The notes beneath the pieces are model-generated. The model did no database searches. It saw only the letters and a list, made by a program, of their open reading frames with translations, and was not told where the DNA came from. DNA of 64,000 nt from Neobacillus muris (GTDB lineage: Bacteria > Bacillota > Bacilli > Bacillales > Cytobacillaceae). The stretch spans positions 155,382-219,381 of the forward strand of contig NZ_CALPDF010000004.1 in NCBI RefSeq assembly GCF_943193175.1, written 5' to 3'. Of the stretch, positions 9,504 through 18,808 are shown piece after piece (the first letter of the stretch is position 1; each line of letters opens with the position of its first letter). The position numbers were made by a program, and so were the translations under genes.

Positions 9504-11126
9504 CATAGCGACAAATATTTGGGCTCCTTCACTGGTTTTGGCGCCTTGACCCTTTCATGACGACAAATATTTGGGCTCCTTCACCGGTTTTGGCGCCTTG
9601 ACCCTTTCATGACGACAAATATTTGGGCTCCTTCACTGGTTTTGGCGCCTTGAGCCTTTCATGACGACAAATACTTGGGCTCCCTCACCGGTTTTGGCGC
9701 CTTGACCCTTTCATGACGACAAATACTTGACTCCCCCCACCGGTTTTGGCGCCTTAACCCTTTCATGACGACAAATATTTGGGCTCCTTCACTGGTTTTG
9801 GCGCCTTAGCCCGTTCATGGCGACAAATACTTGACTGCACCCACCGGTTTTGGCGCCTTGACCCTTTCATGACGACAAATATTTGGGCTCCTTCACTGGT
9901 TTTGGCGCCTTGACCCTTTCATGACGACAAATACTTGACTCCCCCCACCGGTTTTGGCGCCTTAACCCTTTCATGACGACAAATATTTGGGCTCCTTCAC
10001 TGGTTTTGGCGCCTTAGCCCGTTCATGGCGACAAATACTTGACTGCACCCACCGGTTTTGGCGCCTTGACCCTTTCATGACGACAAATATTTGGGCTCCT
10101 TCACTGGTTTTGGCGCCTTGACCCTTTCATGACGACAAATACTTGACTCCCCCCACCGGTTTTGGCGCCTTAACCCTTTCATGGCGACAAATATTTGGGG
10201 CACACTCACCGGTTTTGGCGCCTTGACCCCTTCATGACGACAAATACTTGACTGCACCCACCGGTTTTGGCGCCTTAGCCCGTTCATGGCGACAAATACT
10301 TGACTGCACCCACCAGTTTTGGCGCCTTGACCCTTTCATGACGACAAATATTTGGGCTCCTTCACTGGTTTTGGCGCCTTGACCCTTTCATGACGACAAA
10401 TACTTGACTGCACCCACCGGTTTTGGCGCCTTGGCCCTTTCATGGCGACAAATATTTGGACTCCTTCACTGGTTTTGGCGCCTTGACCCTTTCATGACGA
10501 CAAATACTTGACTGCACTCACCGGTTTTGGCGCCTTGACCCTTTCATGACGACAAATATTTGGGCTCCTTCACCGGTTTTGGCGCCTTGACCCCTTCATT
10601 GACGACAAATACTTGACTGCACCCACCGGTTTTGGCGCCTTGACCCTTTCATGGCGACAAATATTTGGGCTCCTTCACCGGTTTTGGCGCCTTGACCCCT
10701 TCATGACGACAAATACTTGACTGCACTCACTGGTTTTGGCGCCTTGACCCTTTCATGACGACAAATACTTGACTGCACTCACTGGTTTTGGCGCCTTGAC
10801 CCTTTCATGACGACAAATACTTGACTGCACTCACTGGTTTTGGCGCCTTGACCCCTTCATGACGACAAATGCTTGACTGCACCCACTGGTTTTGGCGCCT
10901 TAACCCTTTCATGACGACAAATATTTGGGCTCCTTCACTGGTTTTGGCGCCTTAGCCCGTTCATGGCGACAAATACTTGGCTGCACTCACCGGTTTTGGC
11001 GCCTTAACCCTTTCATGGCGACAAATATTTGGGCTCCTTCACCGGTTTTGGCGCCTTGACCCCTTCATGACGACAAATACTTGACTGCACCCACCTGTTT
11101 TGGCGCCTTAACCCTTTCATGACGAC
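9504..11126 (+). repeat. Tandem array of 31 copies of a 52-bp unit
   Basis: Head-to-tail units of 52 bp (two of 53) begin CATGRCGACAAAT and end in a TTTTGGCGCCTT block plus RRCCCNTT. I read 31 units without interruption. CGACAAAT and TTTTGGCGCCTT are present in every unit; variation is concentrated in the ~18 nt between them. Two main types alternate: A (AAATATTTGGGCTCCTTCAC) and B (AAATACTTGACTGCACYCAC), plus a third with CCCCCC. Units 5-8 and 9-12 appear identical over 208 bp, a recent multi-unit duplication. Each unit contains the imperfect dyad GGTTTTGGCGCCTTGACC. Because 52 is not a multiple of 3, no long frame survives. Not CRISPR: there are no unique spacers. No function recognised. 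Confidence 0.97.
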
Positions 11127-11169
11127 ATTTCTATAGGCATTTATCTTACTTTTGTCCTAGTGAAATAAC

Positions 11170-11199
11170 AAAAGCAGGCGCCCATCGGCACCTGCTTTT
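11170..11199 (-). terminator. Terminator downstream of the yusF-yusE pair
   Basis: AAAAGCAGG/CCTGCTTTT stem with a 12-nt loop, then TTGTTATTT on the minus strand. It overlaps the last bases of the thioredoxin-like gene and separates it from the repeat array. Confidence 0.85.
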
Positions 11200-11509
11200 A
11201 TGAATTCAAATTTAGCTTTATTTTTTCTAACAAATAAGGAATGGAATGAAATGCGTATAGCGTTTCAATGAGCTCGCCATTATTCACAAACAGCAGGCAG
11301 GGCACACTTTCAATCTTGAATTGCTCCGCCAAATCCGGGTAATAATTTAAATTCATCTTCCCCATTTCAATATCGACCAATTCCTCAATGACCCGAAGCA
11401 TCTTTCCTGCTAACTGGCAAGTCCCGCACATAGGAGTATAAAAATAAACCACCCCCGTCGCGCTGCCCTCGAGAAACAAAGCTAAATTACTTCGATTCCA
11501 TTCATCCAT
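11198..11509 (-). CDS. Thioredoxin-family protein (YusE-like)
   Basis: 103-residue thioredoxin-fold protein. The redox motif is C28-G-T-C31 in YTPMCGTCQLAG and the cis-Pro loop is SVPCLLF at about residues 67-73. CGTC differs from the CGPC of housekeeping thioredoxin, so the partner is unknown. It follows the Toprim gene by 3 nt, probably one transcript. Synteny with B. subtilis yusE supports the name by position. Confidence 0.85.
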   Translation of the reverse strand: MDEWNRSNLALFLEGSATGVVYFYTPMCGTCQLAGKMLRVIEELVDIEMGKMNLNYYPDLAEQFKIESVPCLLFVNNGELIETLYAFHSIPYLLEKIKLNLNS

Positions 11510-11512
11510 ACA

Positions 11513-11872
11513 TCAAGATCCCATTTCTAAATATTCCTTATGGACATCAATATTCGCGCCCAACAAAACAGTCGCCAGATGCTGTACCGGAGCCGTTGCC
11601 ACCTCACGATACATCCGGTCAATATATAAATGCTCCGCATTCGGGAACTCCCGTTTAAACAACTTGCGGAGCTTTTCACCAGATTCATCTGCATCCACCA
11701 GTATATATAAATCCTTGTCCTCCAAGAGCTCAATCCACTCATCTAGCTTAGAATGGCTAATCGTCCCGTTCGTGCAGATAATTTCCAATGGCTCTTTAAT
11801 AATACTCATAACCTTATTTTTATCTGATTTTCCTTCGACAATAAGAACTTTGTCAACATACGCATCATTCAT
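11513..11872 (-). CDS. Toprim-domain protein (YusF-like)
   Basis: Single-domain Toprim protein of 119 aa. The conserved glutamate is in LIVEGKSDK (residues ~9-17) and the acidic DxD motif is in ILVDADESG (~58-66), the Mg2+-binding arrangement of topoisomerases, primases and the small ribonuclease M5-like proteins. Start placed at the ATG of 11872 because AGGTGATGG is correctly spaced; ATG 11878 and GTG 11881 lie within that site. The substrate is unknown. Forms a two-gene unit with the thioredoxin-like gene. Confidence 0.85.
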   Translation of the reverse strand: MNDAYVDKVLIVEGKSDKNKVMSIIKEPLEIICTNGTISHSKLDEWIELLEDKDLYILVDADESGEKLRKLFKREFPNAEHLYIDRMYREVATAPVQHLATVLLGANIDVHKEYLEMGS

Positions 11873-12168
11873 TTCCATCACCTGTAATAGAAGTGGTTTA
11901 CTGTTAACATATTCGAAAGGTCTATTATCGTGTGCTTTCTTCTAAGTATGTTAACTATATCATTATTGTCATGTTAAAAAATAGGATTTTGCTCAGATTA
12001 GCAATAATTATTCAGTGGCACCAGCCGCCATCACCACTTTTTCCACCTTCCTAAAAGCTTCGTTATATTTAGGTTTCCCATAATAACAGAAGAAAACGTG
12101 GAAATAAAAGGCTGGTAACCGCTGAAACAGAAAGAGCACCCGAAATCAGGTGCTCCTACAAATGAATA
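11873..12168. other. Intergenic region between gcvH and the Toprim gene
   Basis: No convincing gene. B. subtilis has yusG at this place; it is absent here. A minus-strand open stretch of about 40 codons (12008-12133, ending YNEAFRKVEKVVMAAGATE) reads like protein but starts inside the gcvH terminator and has no good ribosome site, so it may be a gene remnant. An inverted repeat around GTTAACAT lies near 11899-11955. Confidence 0.5.
12126..12156 (-). terminator. Terminator of gcvH
   Basis: GAGCACC/GGTGCTC stem with a 7-8-nt loop followed on the minus strand by TTTCTGTTT, 13 nt after the gcvH stop. Confidence 0.8.
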
Positions 12169-12552
12169 TTAGTCTTCCTTAATCATAGCCTCATATTTTT
12201 CTGGTGTTAGCAGCTCGTCAATCTCACTGTTGTTAGCCGGTTCTACGACAATCATCCATGCTTTTTCATATGGGGATTCATTGACAAATTCTGGGCTGTC
12301 ATTTAACTCTTCGTTCACTTCCACAACCTTGCCGCTGATTGGAGCATAGAGCTCGGAAACCGTTTTAACCGACTCAACGCTTCCAAATGGTTCATTAGCT
12401 GCAAGCTCAGTGCCTACCTCAGGAAGCTCCACGAATACGATATCACCTAATTCATGCTGCGCGAAATCGGTAATGCCAATACGGACGCGGCTGCCTTCAA
12501 CTCTTACCCATTCATGTTCTTCAGAATAACGTAAATCTTTTGGTGTAGCCAT
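12169..12552 (-). CDS. gcvH: Glycine cleavage system H protein
   Basis: Lipoyl carrier of the glycine cleavage complex; in Bacillus it also serves as the lipoyl relay for 2-oxoacid dehydrogenases. The 127-residue sequence carries the lipoylated lysine K63 in [15 protein letters not shown] and the typical N-terminus HEWV. The rest of the cleavage system is not nearby, as in B. subtilis where gcvH stands alone in the yus region. A GGAGGGATT ribosome site precedes the ATG. Confidence 0.97.
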   Translation of the reverse strand: MATPKDLRYSEEHEWVRVEGSRVRIGITDFAQHELGDIVFVELPEVGTELAANEPFGSVESVKTVSELYAPISGKVVEVNEELNDSPEFVNESPYEKAWMIVVEPANNSEIDELLTPEKYEAMIKED

Positions 12553-12616
12553 TGGATAATCCCTCCATTATAAAATCAATTGATCGATATACATCGATTT
12601 CAAATAAAAACATCGT

Positions 12617-12976
12617 TTATTGTAACCAGACTTTCTCAAAGTCTTCTTCCTTAAAACCTACCGTGACCCGGTTCCCATCGGTTACGATTGGTCTTTTGAT
12701 TAACATCCCGTCAGAAGCAAGAAGATCAAGCAATTCATCCTCAGAAGCGGTCTTCAATTTGTCTTTTATGCCTAATTCACGGTATTTTAAACCGCTTGTA
12801 TTAAAAAACTTTTTCAATTCCAGTCCGCTTTTTTGATAGAGCTTTTTTAACTCGTCTCGGGATGGCGGATTCTCCACAATATGTATCGCCTCAAAAGGCA
12901 ATTGATGCCCCTCTAGCCATTTTTTAGCATTTCGGCATGTACTGCATTTTGGGTACCAGTAAAACGTAAGAGACAT
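12617..12976 (-). CDS. ArsC/Spx-family protein (YusI-like)
   Basis: 119-residue member of the arsenate reductase (ArsC/Spx) thioredoxin-fold family. N-terminal MSLTFYWYPKCSTCRNAKKWL has a CxxC (C11, C14), and the C-terminal half has RPIVTDGNRVTVGF, close to the RPxx...GF element of the family. It could be a redox protein or an Spx-like regulator; the family pattern does not settle this. Start at ATG 12976, with AAAGGCGGTG upstream, rather than GTG 12985. Position matches yusI. Confidence 0.85.
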   Translation of the reverse strand: MSLTFYWYPKCSTCRNAKKWLEGHQLPFEAIHIVENPPSRDELKKLYQKSGLELKKFFNTSGLKYRELGIKDKLKTASEDELLDLLASDGMLIKRPIVTDGNRVTVGFKEEDFEKVWLQ

Positions 12977-13083
12977 TTCGTTCACCGCCTTTTACCTTAT
13001 TTCTCCTGCAACATTAAAATCTTACCATAATCATTCATAAATTCCTAATGAACAAAGCAAGATTTTCCATTATTTTTCGACAT

Positions 13084-13121
13084 AAAAAAATTAGATCCCT
13101 TTCTCATTGGAAAGGGATCTA
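13084..13121 (-). terminator. Terminator of the fadN-fadA-fadE operon
   Basis: TAGATCCCTTTC/GAAAGGGATCTA perfect stem followed by ATTTTTTTATG on the minus strand, 7 nt past the fadE stop. Confidence 0.92.
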
Positions 13122-13127
13122 AAATGA

Positions 13128-14909
13128 TTAAACAACGTAGCGTTCAGCTTCGATTAGCACATCCGCAGCTTCCCGTTTTTTCGCAATCACATTGATTGGG
13201 GTGTGGCGGGTAAACTTCCGCAGTGAAGTCAGCATCATTCTTAAGGTGTCGCCTTGCTCCACTGCTACTAATGATTCTTTCGCAATCGCTTCAATATTAT
13301 TGAAAGCCTCTTGGCAGAAAATCTGGGTATAAAGCAGCTTTTGCTTGCTCTTCTCCACGCCCTCTTTGGCAATTGCTTTTTCAGTCCGCAATACAACAGA
13401 CTCCATTGCATAGACATAGGATGTAATGTCGGCGATGTTTGCTAAGATTTCTTGCTCCTGCTCCAGCTTTTTGCCATATTTTTGGGCGGCAAGGCCGGCT
13501 GCAAGCAAGGTGATTTTCTTTGCATTCCGAAGCAGGTATTTTTCTTGAGCAAGCGGCTCATCCCCTGGCTCTTCCGGCATCATCATCATCAGTTCTTCTT
13601 GTAAAGCCATGGCTTTTTGGAATAGCGGCAGCTCCCCTTTTAACGCTTTTTTCACAAGTGTGCCTGGAACAAGGAGACGGTTAATTTCGTTTGTTCCTTC
13701 AAAAATACGCTGGATCCGAGCATCACGGTACGCCCTTTCAATCGGATACTCCTGCATGAATCCATAACCGCCATGAATTTGCACGCCCTCGTCCACAACA
13801 TGGGCTAATACTTCACTGGCAAAGAATTTATTCAGTGAGCATTCGATTGCATATTCAGCAATGGAATTTGCCAGCTTTTTAATGTCCTTTGTTTCTTCAG
13901 GGGATAGTTTTCCTTGGTTTTCTTCATATAAACCAATCGTACGGTAAACAGAGCTTTCAGCGGCATAAATTTCCGATGCCAGTGTACCGAATTTTTCTTT
14001 TGTTAAATTGAATTGCGAAATCGGCGTTTTGAATTGCTGACGGCCGTTGGCATATTTAATGGTCATTTCCAAAGCTTTTTTAGAACCGCCCACAGCACCA
14101 ACAGCCAGCTTATAGCGGCCGATATTTAAGATGTTAAACGCAATCACGTGGCCTCTGCCGATTTCACCCAATAGATTTTCTACAGGAACCGGTACATCTT
14201 CTAAAATGAGTGTGCGAGTAGAGGAGCTTTTAATCCCCATTTTCTTCTCCTCGGCACCAGTAGATACCCCTGGAAGATCACGGTCCACAATGAATGCGGT
14301 AAATTGTTCGCCGTCAATTTTCGCATATACTACAAATACATCCGCAAAGCCGGCATTGGTAATCCATTGCTTTTCCCCATTGAGAATATAGTGAGTGCCT
14401 TCAGCATTTAGTTTTGCTGTAGTTCTGGCACCAAGGGCATCTGAACCGGATCCTGGCTCTGTCAGCGCATAAGCTGCTAATTTTTCGCCAGAAGCAAGCT
14501 TTGGCAGGTAACGTTTCTTTTGGTCTTCATTACCAAAAAGGACGATTGGCAAGGAGCCGATTCCAACGTGCGCTCCGTGGGAAAGGGCAAAACCTCCGCC
14601 TCCAGACATTGCTTCTGTGATAAGAGAAGATGTAACTTTATCCAAGCCCAATCCTTCATATTCCTCTGGAACGTCGGCTGCCAACAGGCCAAGTTCACCA
14701 GCTTCTTTTAATAGTTTTACGGTAATGTCAAACTCATGGTTTTCCAATTTTTCAAGTACCGGCTGTACCTCTTTTTCCACAAAATCCACAGCCGTTTTGG
14801 CAATCATTAAATGCTCTTCGGTGAAATCCTCTGGAGTAAACAGCTGATCGTAAGTAATATCTTCCACTAAAAAGCTTCCGCCTTTGACAATCTTTTTTGT
14901 TTCTGTCAT
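13128..14909 (-). CDS. fadE: Acyl-CoA dehydrogenase FadE
   Basis: FAD enzyme of the first beta-oxidation step, oxidising acyl-CoA to trans-2-enoyl-CoA. 593 aa, longer than the ~380-residue short forms because of a C-terminal extension typical of the Bacillus FadE/YusJ group. Visible motifs: YALTEPGSGSDALGA, the substrate-binding LPGVSTGAEEKKMGIKS region, QIHGGYGF and RIFEGTNEINR, which marks the active-site end. Last gene of the operon, 61 nt after fadA. Confidence 0.95.
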   Translation of the reverse strand: MTETKKIVKGGSFLVEDITYDQLFTPEDFTEEHLMIAKTAVDFVEKEVQPVLEKLENHEFDITVKLLKEAGELGLLAADVPEEYEGLGLDKVTSSLITEAMSGGGGFALSHGAHVGIGSLPIVLFGNEDQKKRYLPKLASGEKLAAYALTEPGSGSDALGARTTAKLNAEGTHYILNGEKQWITNAGFADVFVVYAKIDGEQFTAFIVDRDLPGVSTGAEEKKMGIKSSSTRTLILEDVPVPVENLLGEIGRGHVIAFNILNIGRYKLAVGAVGGSKKALEMTIKYANGRQQFKTPISQFNLTKEKFGTLASEIYAAESSVYRTIGLYEENQGKLSPEETKDIKKLANSIAEYAIECSLNKFFASEVLAHVVDEGVQIHGGYGFMQEYPIERAYRDARIQRIFEGTNEINRLLVPGTLVKKALKGELPLFQKAMALQEELMMMMPEEPGDEPLAQEKYLLRNAKKITLLAAGLAAQKYGKKLEQEQEILANIADITSYVYAMESVVLRTEKAIAKEGVEKSKQKLLYTQIFCQEAFNNIEAIAKESLVAVEQGDTLRMMLTSLRKFTRHTPINVIAKKREAADVLIEAERYVV

Positions 14910-14970
14910 ATAAAAGTCCCTCCTAATTTTTTAAAAAATCAGGGGCTCCCCGGGGAACCCCCGTTATGGT

Positions 14971-16146
14971 TTACAATAATTCAAATACGCCGGCAGCTCC
15001 CATCCCGCCGCCAATACACATCGTGACAACACCGAATTGCTGTTGTCTGCGCCTTAATTCATGAAGAAGGGTTAGTGTCAGCTTAGCGCCAGTACAGCCA
15101 AGCGGATGTCCTAGCGCGATGGCACCGCCATTGACATTCACCTTTTCTTCATCAAGTCCCAATTCCCGAATGACTTGAATCGATTGGGAGGCAAATGCCT
15201 CGTTTAATTCAAATAGATCAATATCGGAAACCTCAAGTCCAGCAAGCTTTAATGCTTTAGGAACAGCGACAATCGGGCCGATTCCCATCACTTCAGGAGG
15301 AACCCCGCCGACGGCAAACGATCGGAATTTTGCCAGAGGCTTTAAGCCGAGCGATTCTGCTTTTTCACGGTCCATGACCATCACCGCAGCAGCACCGTCA
15401 CTTGTTTGCGAAGCGTTGCCAGCTGTTACAGAACCGGTAACCGAGAAAGCTGGCCGCAGCTTTGCTAATGTTTCCAGATTAGTATCAGGACGAACGCCTT
15501 CATCTTGTGAAAATTGGAAGGTTTTCTCAACCAGTTTGTTGTCTTTTCCGACAGAGCGGATGGTCACATCAACCGGAACAATTTCATCGGTAAATTTTCC
15601 ATCCTGAATTGCCTTATAGGCGCGCTGATGGCTTCTGACCGCAAAGGCATCCTGTTCTTCCCGGCTGATGCCGTATCTTTTCGCCACTTCTTCGGCGGTG
15701 TGGCCCATTCCCATATAATATTCAGGAGCGGTTTCCACCAATTTAGCGTTTGGACGGATCACGTGTCCGCCCATTGGCAGCATGCTCATCGACTCCACAC
15801 CGCCGGCAAGGGCCGTATCGGAGTGTCCGAGCATGACACTTTGTGCCGCATAGGCAATGGCCTGTAGGCCGGAAGAACAGAATCGGTTAACGGTGATGGC
15901 TGGAACCGTATCGGGCAGTCCTGCAAGGGCTCCAATATTTCTTGCCACGTTCATCCCTTGCTCTGCTTCTGGGGTAGCACAGCCAATGACTAAATCATCG
16001 ATATTTCCTTCGTAGTTTCCGGCACGCTTTAATGTTTCCTTCACAACCAATGCACCGAGGTCGTCAGGACGAACCGCAGCTAGCGATCCTTTTTTCGCTT
16101 TGCCAACCGGGGTTCTTGCTCCGGCAACGATTACCGCTTCTCTCAT
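14971..16146 (-). CDS. fadA: Acetyl-CoA acyltransferase (3-ketoacyl-CoA thiolase) FadA
   Basis: Thiolase of the last beta-oxidation step, cleaving 3-ketoacyl-CoA with CoA. 391 aa with the acylated cysteine C90 in [11 protein letters not shown], the catalytic His in [17 protein letters not shown] and the second Cys in [13 protein letters not shown]. It lies between fadN and fadE with 61-nt spacers on each side, the B. subtilis yusL-yusK-yusJ order. A biosynthetic acetyl-CoA acetyltransferase is the alternative, but the operon context favours degradation. Confidence 0.95.
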   Translation of the reverse strand: MREAVIVAGARTPVGKAKKGSLAAVRPDDLGALVVKETLKRAGNYEGNIDDLVIGCATPEAEQGMNVARNIGALAGLPDTVPAITVNRFCSSGLQAIAYAAQSVMLGHSDTALAGGVESMSMLPMGGHVIRPNAKLVETAPEYYMGMGHTAEEVAKRYGISREEQDAFAVRSHQRAYKAIQDGKFTDEIVPVDVTIRSVGKDNKLVEKTFQFSQDEGVRPDTNLETLAKLRPAFSVTGSVTAGNASQTSDGAAAVMVMDREKAESLGLKPLAKFRSFAVGGVPPEVMGIGPIVAVPKALKLAGLEVSDIDLFELNEAFASQSIQVIRELGLDEEKVNVNGGAIALGHPLGCTGAKLTLTLLHELRRRQQQFGVVTMCIGGGMGAAGVFELL

Positions 16147-16207
16147 TTCGTTCCCTCTCTTTCTTTCATGTTAAAAAAATACGAATCTATTTCCCCTTGC
16201 TTTTCGG

Positions 16208-18595
16208 CTAGTTTCTTAAGGGTTTGCCTTTTAACAGCATGTGCTGCATCCGCTGCTGGGTTTTTGGTTCACGGATCAAGCTTAAGAAAGCTTCCCTTTC
16301 AAGATTTAACAGATATTCCTCATCCACTTCCGTACCATATGGAACTGTTCCTCCAGCAATCACATAGGCAATCTTTTTGGCAATCTTCATATCATGTTCA
16401 GACAGATAGCCGGAAAGCCTCATGCCTTCAGCTCCTAACAGCAGGGTTGCATAGCCTGGTTCGCCGACGACTGGGACTTTCCGGCGGACTCTTGGCTTAA
16501 AGCCTTGTTCAGATAAGGCAAGTACAGCCTGTTTGGCATCGTACAATTGATGATCGCTGTTCACACTGATTCCATCAGCTGCGCTTAAGAAATTATTTTC
16601 CCTAGCCTCTTCTGCTGAAGTGGACACCTTAGCTGTGGCAATCGTTTCAAATACTTTATTAGCGACTGCCTGCAGATCGACTTGGACTCCATTTGGCAGG
16701 CCTTCTAAATGTTTGATGTATAGCTCTTTATTTCCGCCGCCGCCAGGAAGCAATCCAACACCGACCTCCACAAGACCCATATAGGTTTCAGACGATGCTT
16801 GAATCTTGGATGCCGGCAGACATACCTCAGCACCGCCTCCGAGTGTCATCGCAAACGGAGCTGCCACAACCGGTTTCGAGCTGTATTTCACCTTCAGCAT
16901 GGCATTATGAAGCTGACGGATCACCATGTCGAGTTCATCATAATTATCATCCTGAGCTTCCATGAGCATCATCGCTAAGTTGGCGCCGACGCAGAAGTTC
17001 TTTCCTTGGTTCCCGATGACCAGACCTTTATAATTTTTCTCCACTTCATCAATGGCAAAATTAATCATTTGGATCGTATCGAAGCCTAGCGCATTATTTG
17101 GCGAGTGGAACTCCAGAAGTGCTACATCGTCGCCAATATCGATTAAGCTGGCGCCGCTGTTCTTTTTAATAACCCCTTTTTGCTTTTTGATCTTTTTAAG
17201 ATCGATTACTTTTGGATTGAATTCAACTAGTTTATATTCACCTTTATCATAGAAATAGAGCTCTCCTGCTTCTTCTTTATAGAAGGAAGTAAAGCCGTTT
17301 TCCAACATTTCTAATACCCAGGCAGGAACAGCCACTCCGGAATCCTGCATTTTTTGGATGGATTTCTCGAACCCGATAGCATCCCAGGTTTCAAACGGGC
17401 CCATTTCCCAGCCAAAGCCCCACTTCATGGCCCTGTCGATGGCAACGATATCATCAGCAATTTCGCCTAACAGCTTGGCTGAATAAATGATATTTTTCGT
17501 GAACGTATTCCATAAGAATTGCCCAGCCTTGTCATTGCTATAAACAAGCGCTTTCAATTTATCAGCTGTTCCTTTTTCCTGTTTAGCCAGCTCAATGGAA
17601 AGGGCGGACAGTTTTTTGCGCGGGCCATATTCCAATGTATTAGGATCGAGTTCTAAAATTTCCTTTCCTTTTTTCAAGAAGAATCCCTGTCCGGATTTAC
17701 TCCCAAGCCAGCCGTTTTCAATCATCTTTTTCAAAAATTCCGGCACCTTGAATGCTTCTTTTTCTTCGCCATCGACTTTTTCATAGACGTTGCCAGCAAC
17801 ATGATAGAAGGTATCTAACCCGACCACATCCAATGTACGGAAGGTAGCGCTCTTTGCTCTGCCAATCAGCGGACCTGTGATCGAGTCCACTTCACCGACA
17901 CTGAGCCCCGCTTTCAGCATTTCCTGGACAGTGACTAAAAGTCCATAAGTACCAATACGGTTCGCGATAAAGTTTGGTGTATCTTTGGCGACTACTACGC
18001 CTTTGCCTAATACATCTTCACCAAAGGTTTTCATAAAGAACAAAACTTCTGGATCCGTGTATTGAGTGGGGATGACTTCAAGCAATTTTAAATAGCGCGG
18101 CGGGTTAAAGAAGTGTGTCCCGAGGAAGTGCTTCTGAAAGTCTTCGGAACGCCCCTCCGCCATTGCCTCTACAGAAATGCCGGAAGTGTTAGAGCTGACA
18201 ATGCTGCCCGGCTTGCGGAACTGGTCTACTTGCGCAAACACCTGTTTTTTTACGTTCAGGTTTTCAACTACGACTTCGATAATCCAATCCACATCCTTCA
18301 GTTTGACCAGATCATCCTCTAGGTTGCCTGCTTCGATTAAGGCGATATTTTTCTTTGATGTCAGGGGTGCAGGCTTTTGTTTTAATAATTTTTGAATGTT
18401 TGCCGCACTGATACGATTCCGTACCTGTTTATCCTCTAAAGTCAGTCCTTTTGCTGCTTCTTCCTTTGTCAGTTCACGTGGAACAATATCTAGCAGCAGT
18501 GTTGGAATACCGTTATTGGCCAGATGGGCAGCAATCCCCGAGCCCATGACGCCAGATCCTAGTACAGCTGCTTTTTTAATTAATTGGTTCAACAT
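16208..18595 (-). CDS. fadN: 3-hydroxyacyl-CoA dehydrogenase/enoyl-CoA hydratase FadN
   Basis: Bifunctional beta-oxidation enzyme, 795 aa. The N-terminal half is an NAD-dependent 3-hydroxyacyl-CoA dehydrogenase: Rossmann motif AAVLGSGVMGSGIAAHLANNG split at residues ~9-29, then NTSGISVE and HFFNPPRYLKLLEV. The C-terminal part has an enoyl-CoA hydratase/isomerase core (GNQGKNFCVGANLAMML and GLLPGGGGNKE), the reverse of the order in enterobacterial FadB. First gene of fadNAE, behind a FadR operator and a promoter in the 200-nt leader region. Confidence 0.96.
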   Translation of the reverse strand: MLNQLIKKAAVLGSGVMGSGIAAHLANNGIPTLLLDIVPRELTKEEAAKGLTLEDKQVRNRISAANIQKLLKQKPAPLTSKKNIALIEAGNLEDDLVKLKDVDWIIEVVVENLNVKKQVFAQVDQFRKPGSIVSSNTSGISVEAMAEGRSEDFQKHFLGTHFFNPPRYLKLLEVIPTQYTDPEVLFFMKTFGEDVLGKGVVVAKDTPNFIANRIGTYGLLVTVQEMLKAGLSVGEVDSITGPLIGRAKSATFRTLDVVGLDTFYHVAGNVYEKVDGEEKEAFKVPEFLKKMIENGWLGSKSGQGFFLKKGKEILELDPNTLEYGPRKKLSALSIELAKQEKGTADKLKALVYSNDKAGQFLWNTFTKNIIYSAKLLGEIADDIVAIDRAMKWGFGWEMGPFETWDAIGFEKSIQKMQDSGVAVPAWVLEMLENGFTSFYKEEAGELYFYDKGEYKLVEFNPKVIDLKKIKKQKGVIKKNSGASLIDIGDDVALLEFHSPNNALGFDTIQMINFAIDEVEKNYKGLVIGNQGKNFCVGANLAMMLMEAQDDNYDELDMVIRQLHNAMLKVKYSSKPVVAAPFAMTLGGGAEVCLPASKIQASSETYMGLVEVGVGLLPGGGGNKELYIKHLEGLPNGVQVDLQAVANKVFETIATAKVSTSAEEARENNFLSAADGISVNSDHQLYDAKQAVLALSEQGFKPRVRRKVPVVGEPGYATLLLGAEGMRLSGYLSEHDMKIAKKIAYVIAGGTVPYGTEVDEEYLLNLEREAFLSLIREPKTQQRMQHMLLKGKPLRN

Positions 18596-18614
18596 TGTCT
18601 CCCCCTTCAGACTT

Positions 18615-18632
18615 TGAATGAATACTCATTCA
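18615..18632 (-). promoter_or_regulatory. FadR operator of fadNAE
   Basis: TGAATGAATACTCATTCA fits the B. subtilis FadR consensus TGAATGAMTANTCATTCA at every position. It lies between the promoter and the fadN start, so the repressor FadR should block transcription until long-chain acyl-CoA releases it. A half-site GCTGAATGAG follows at 18654-18663. Confidence 0.93.
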
Positions 18633-18677
18633 TTTTTTGTTGAAAAAAAATAAGCTGAATGAGTTTTACTACTAATA

Positions 18678-18706
18678 ACTATAAGATATTTCTAAAAATT
18701 GTGCAA
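18678..18706 (-). promoter_or_regulatory. Candidate fadN promoter
   Basis: Minus strand TTGCAC (18701-18706), 17-nt spacer, TATAGT (18678-18683). The -10 is good and the -35 is weak. The FadR operator sits about 45 nt downstream of the -10. Confidence 0.6.
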
Positions 18707-18808
18707 TTAGTAAATGTGGAAAAATGAAATTTTTTTGACAAATTAGTTTTTCCTATAAGATTGATAAGATGTATTAAATTGGACACTCTAAGTGTTGAGG
18801 TGATCAGT

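Noticed and set aside
10075..10287. 70-aa minus-strand ORF with RRQNRW and KAPKPV repeats
   Set aside because: It is a chance frame through about four array units. The 52-bp period shifts frame each unit, there is no ribosome site, and codon pattern is set by the repeat.
9504..11126. CRISPR array
   Set aside because: The whole 52-bp unit repeats, without 30-40-nt unique spacers. Variable parts fall into a few recurrent types, and there are no cas genes nearby.
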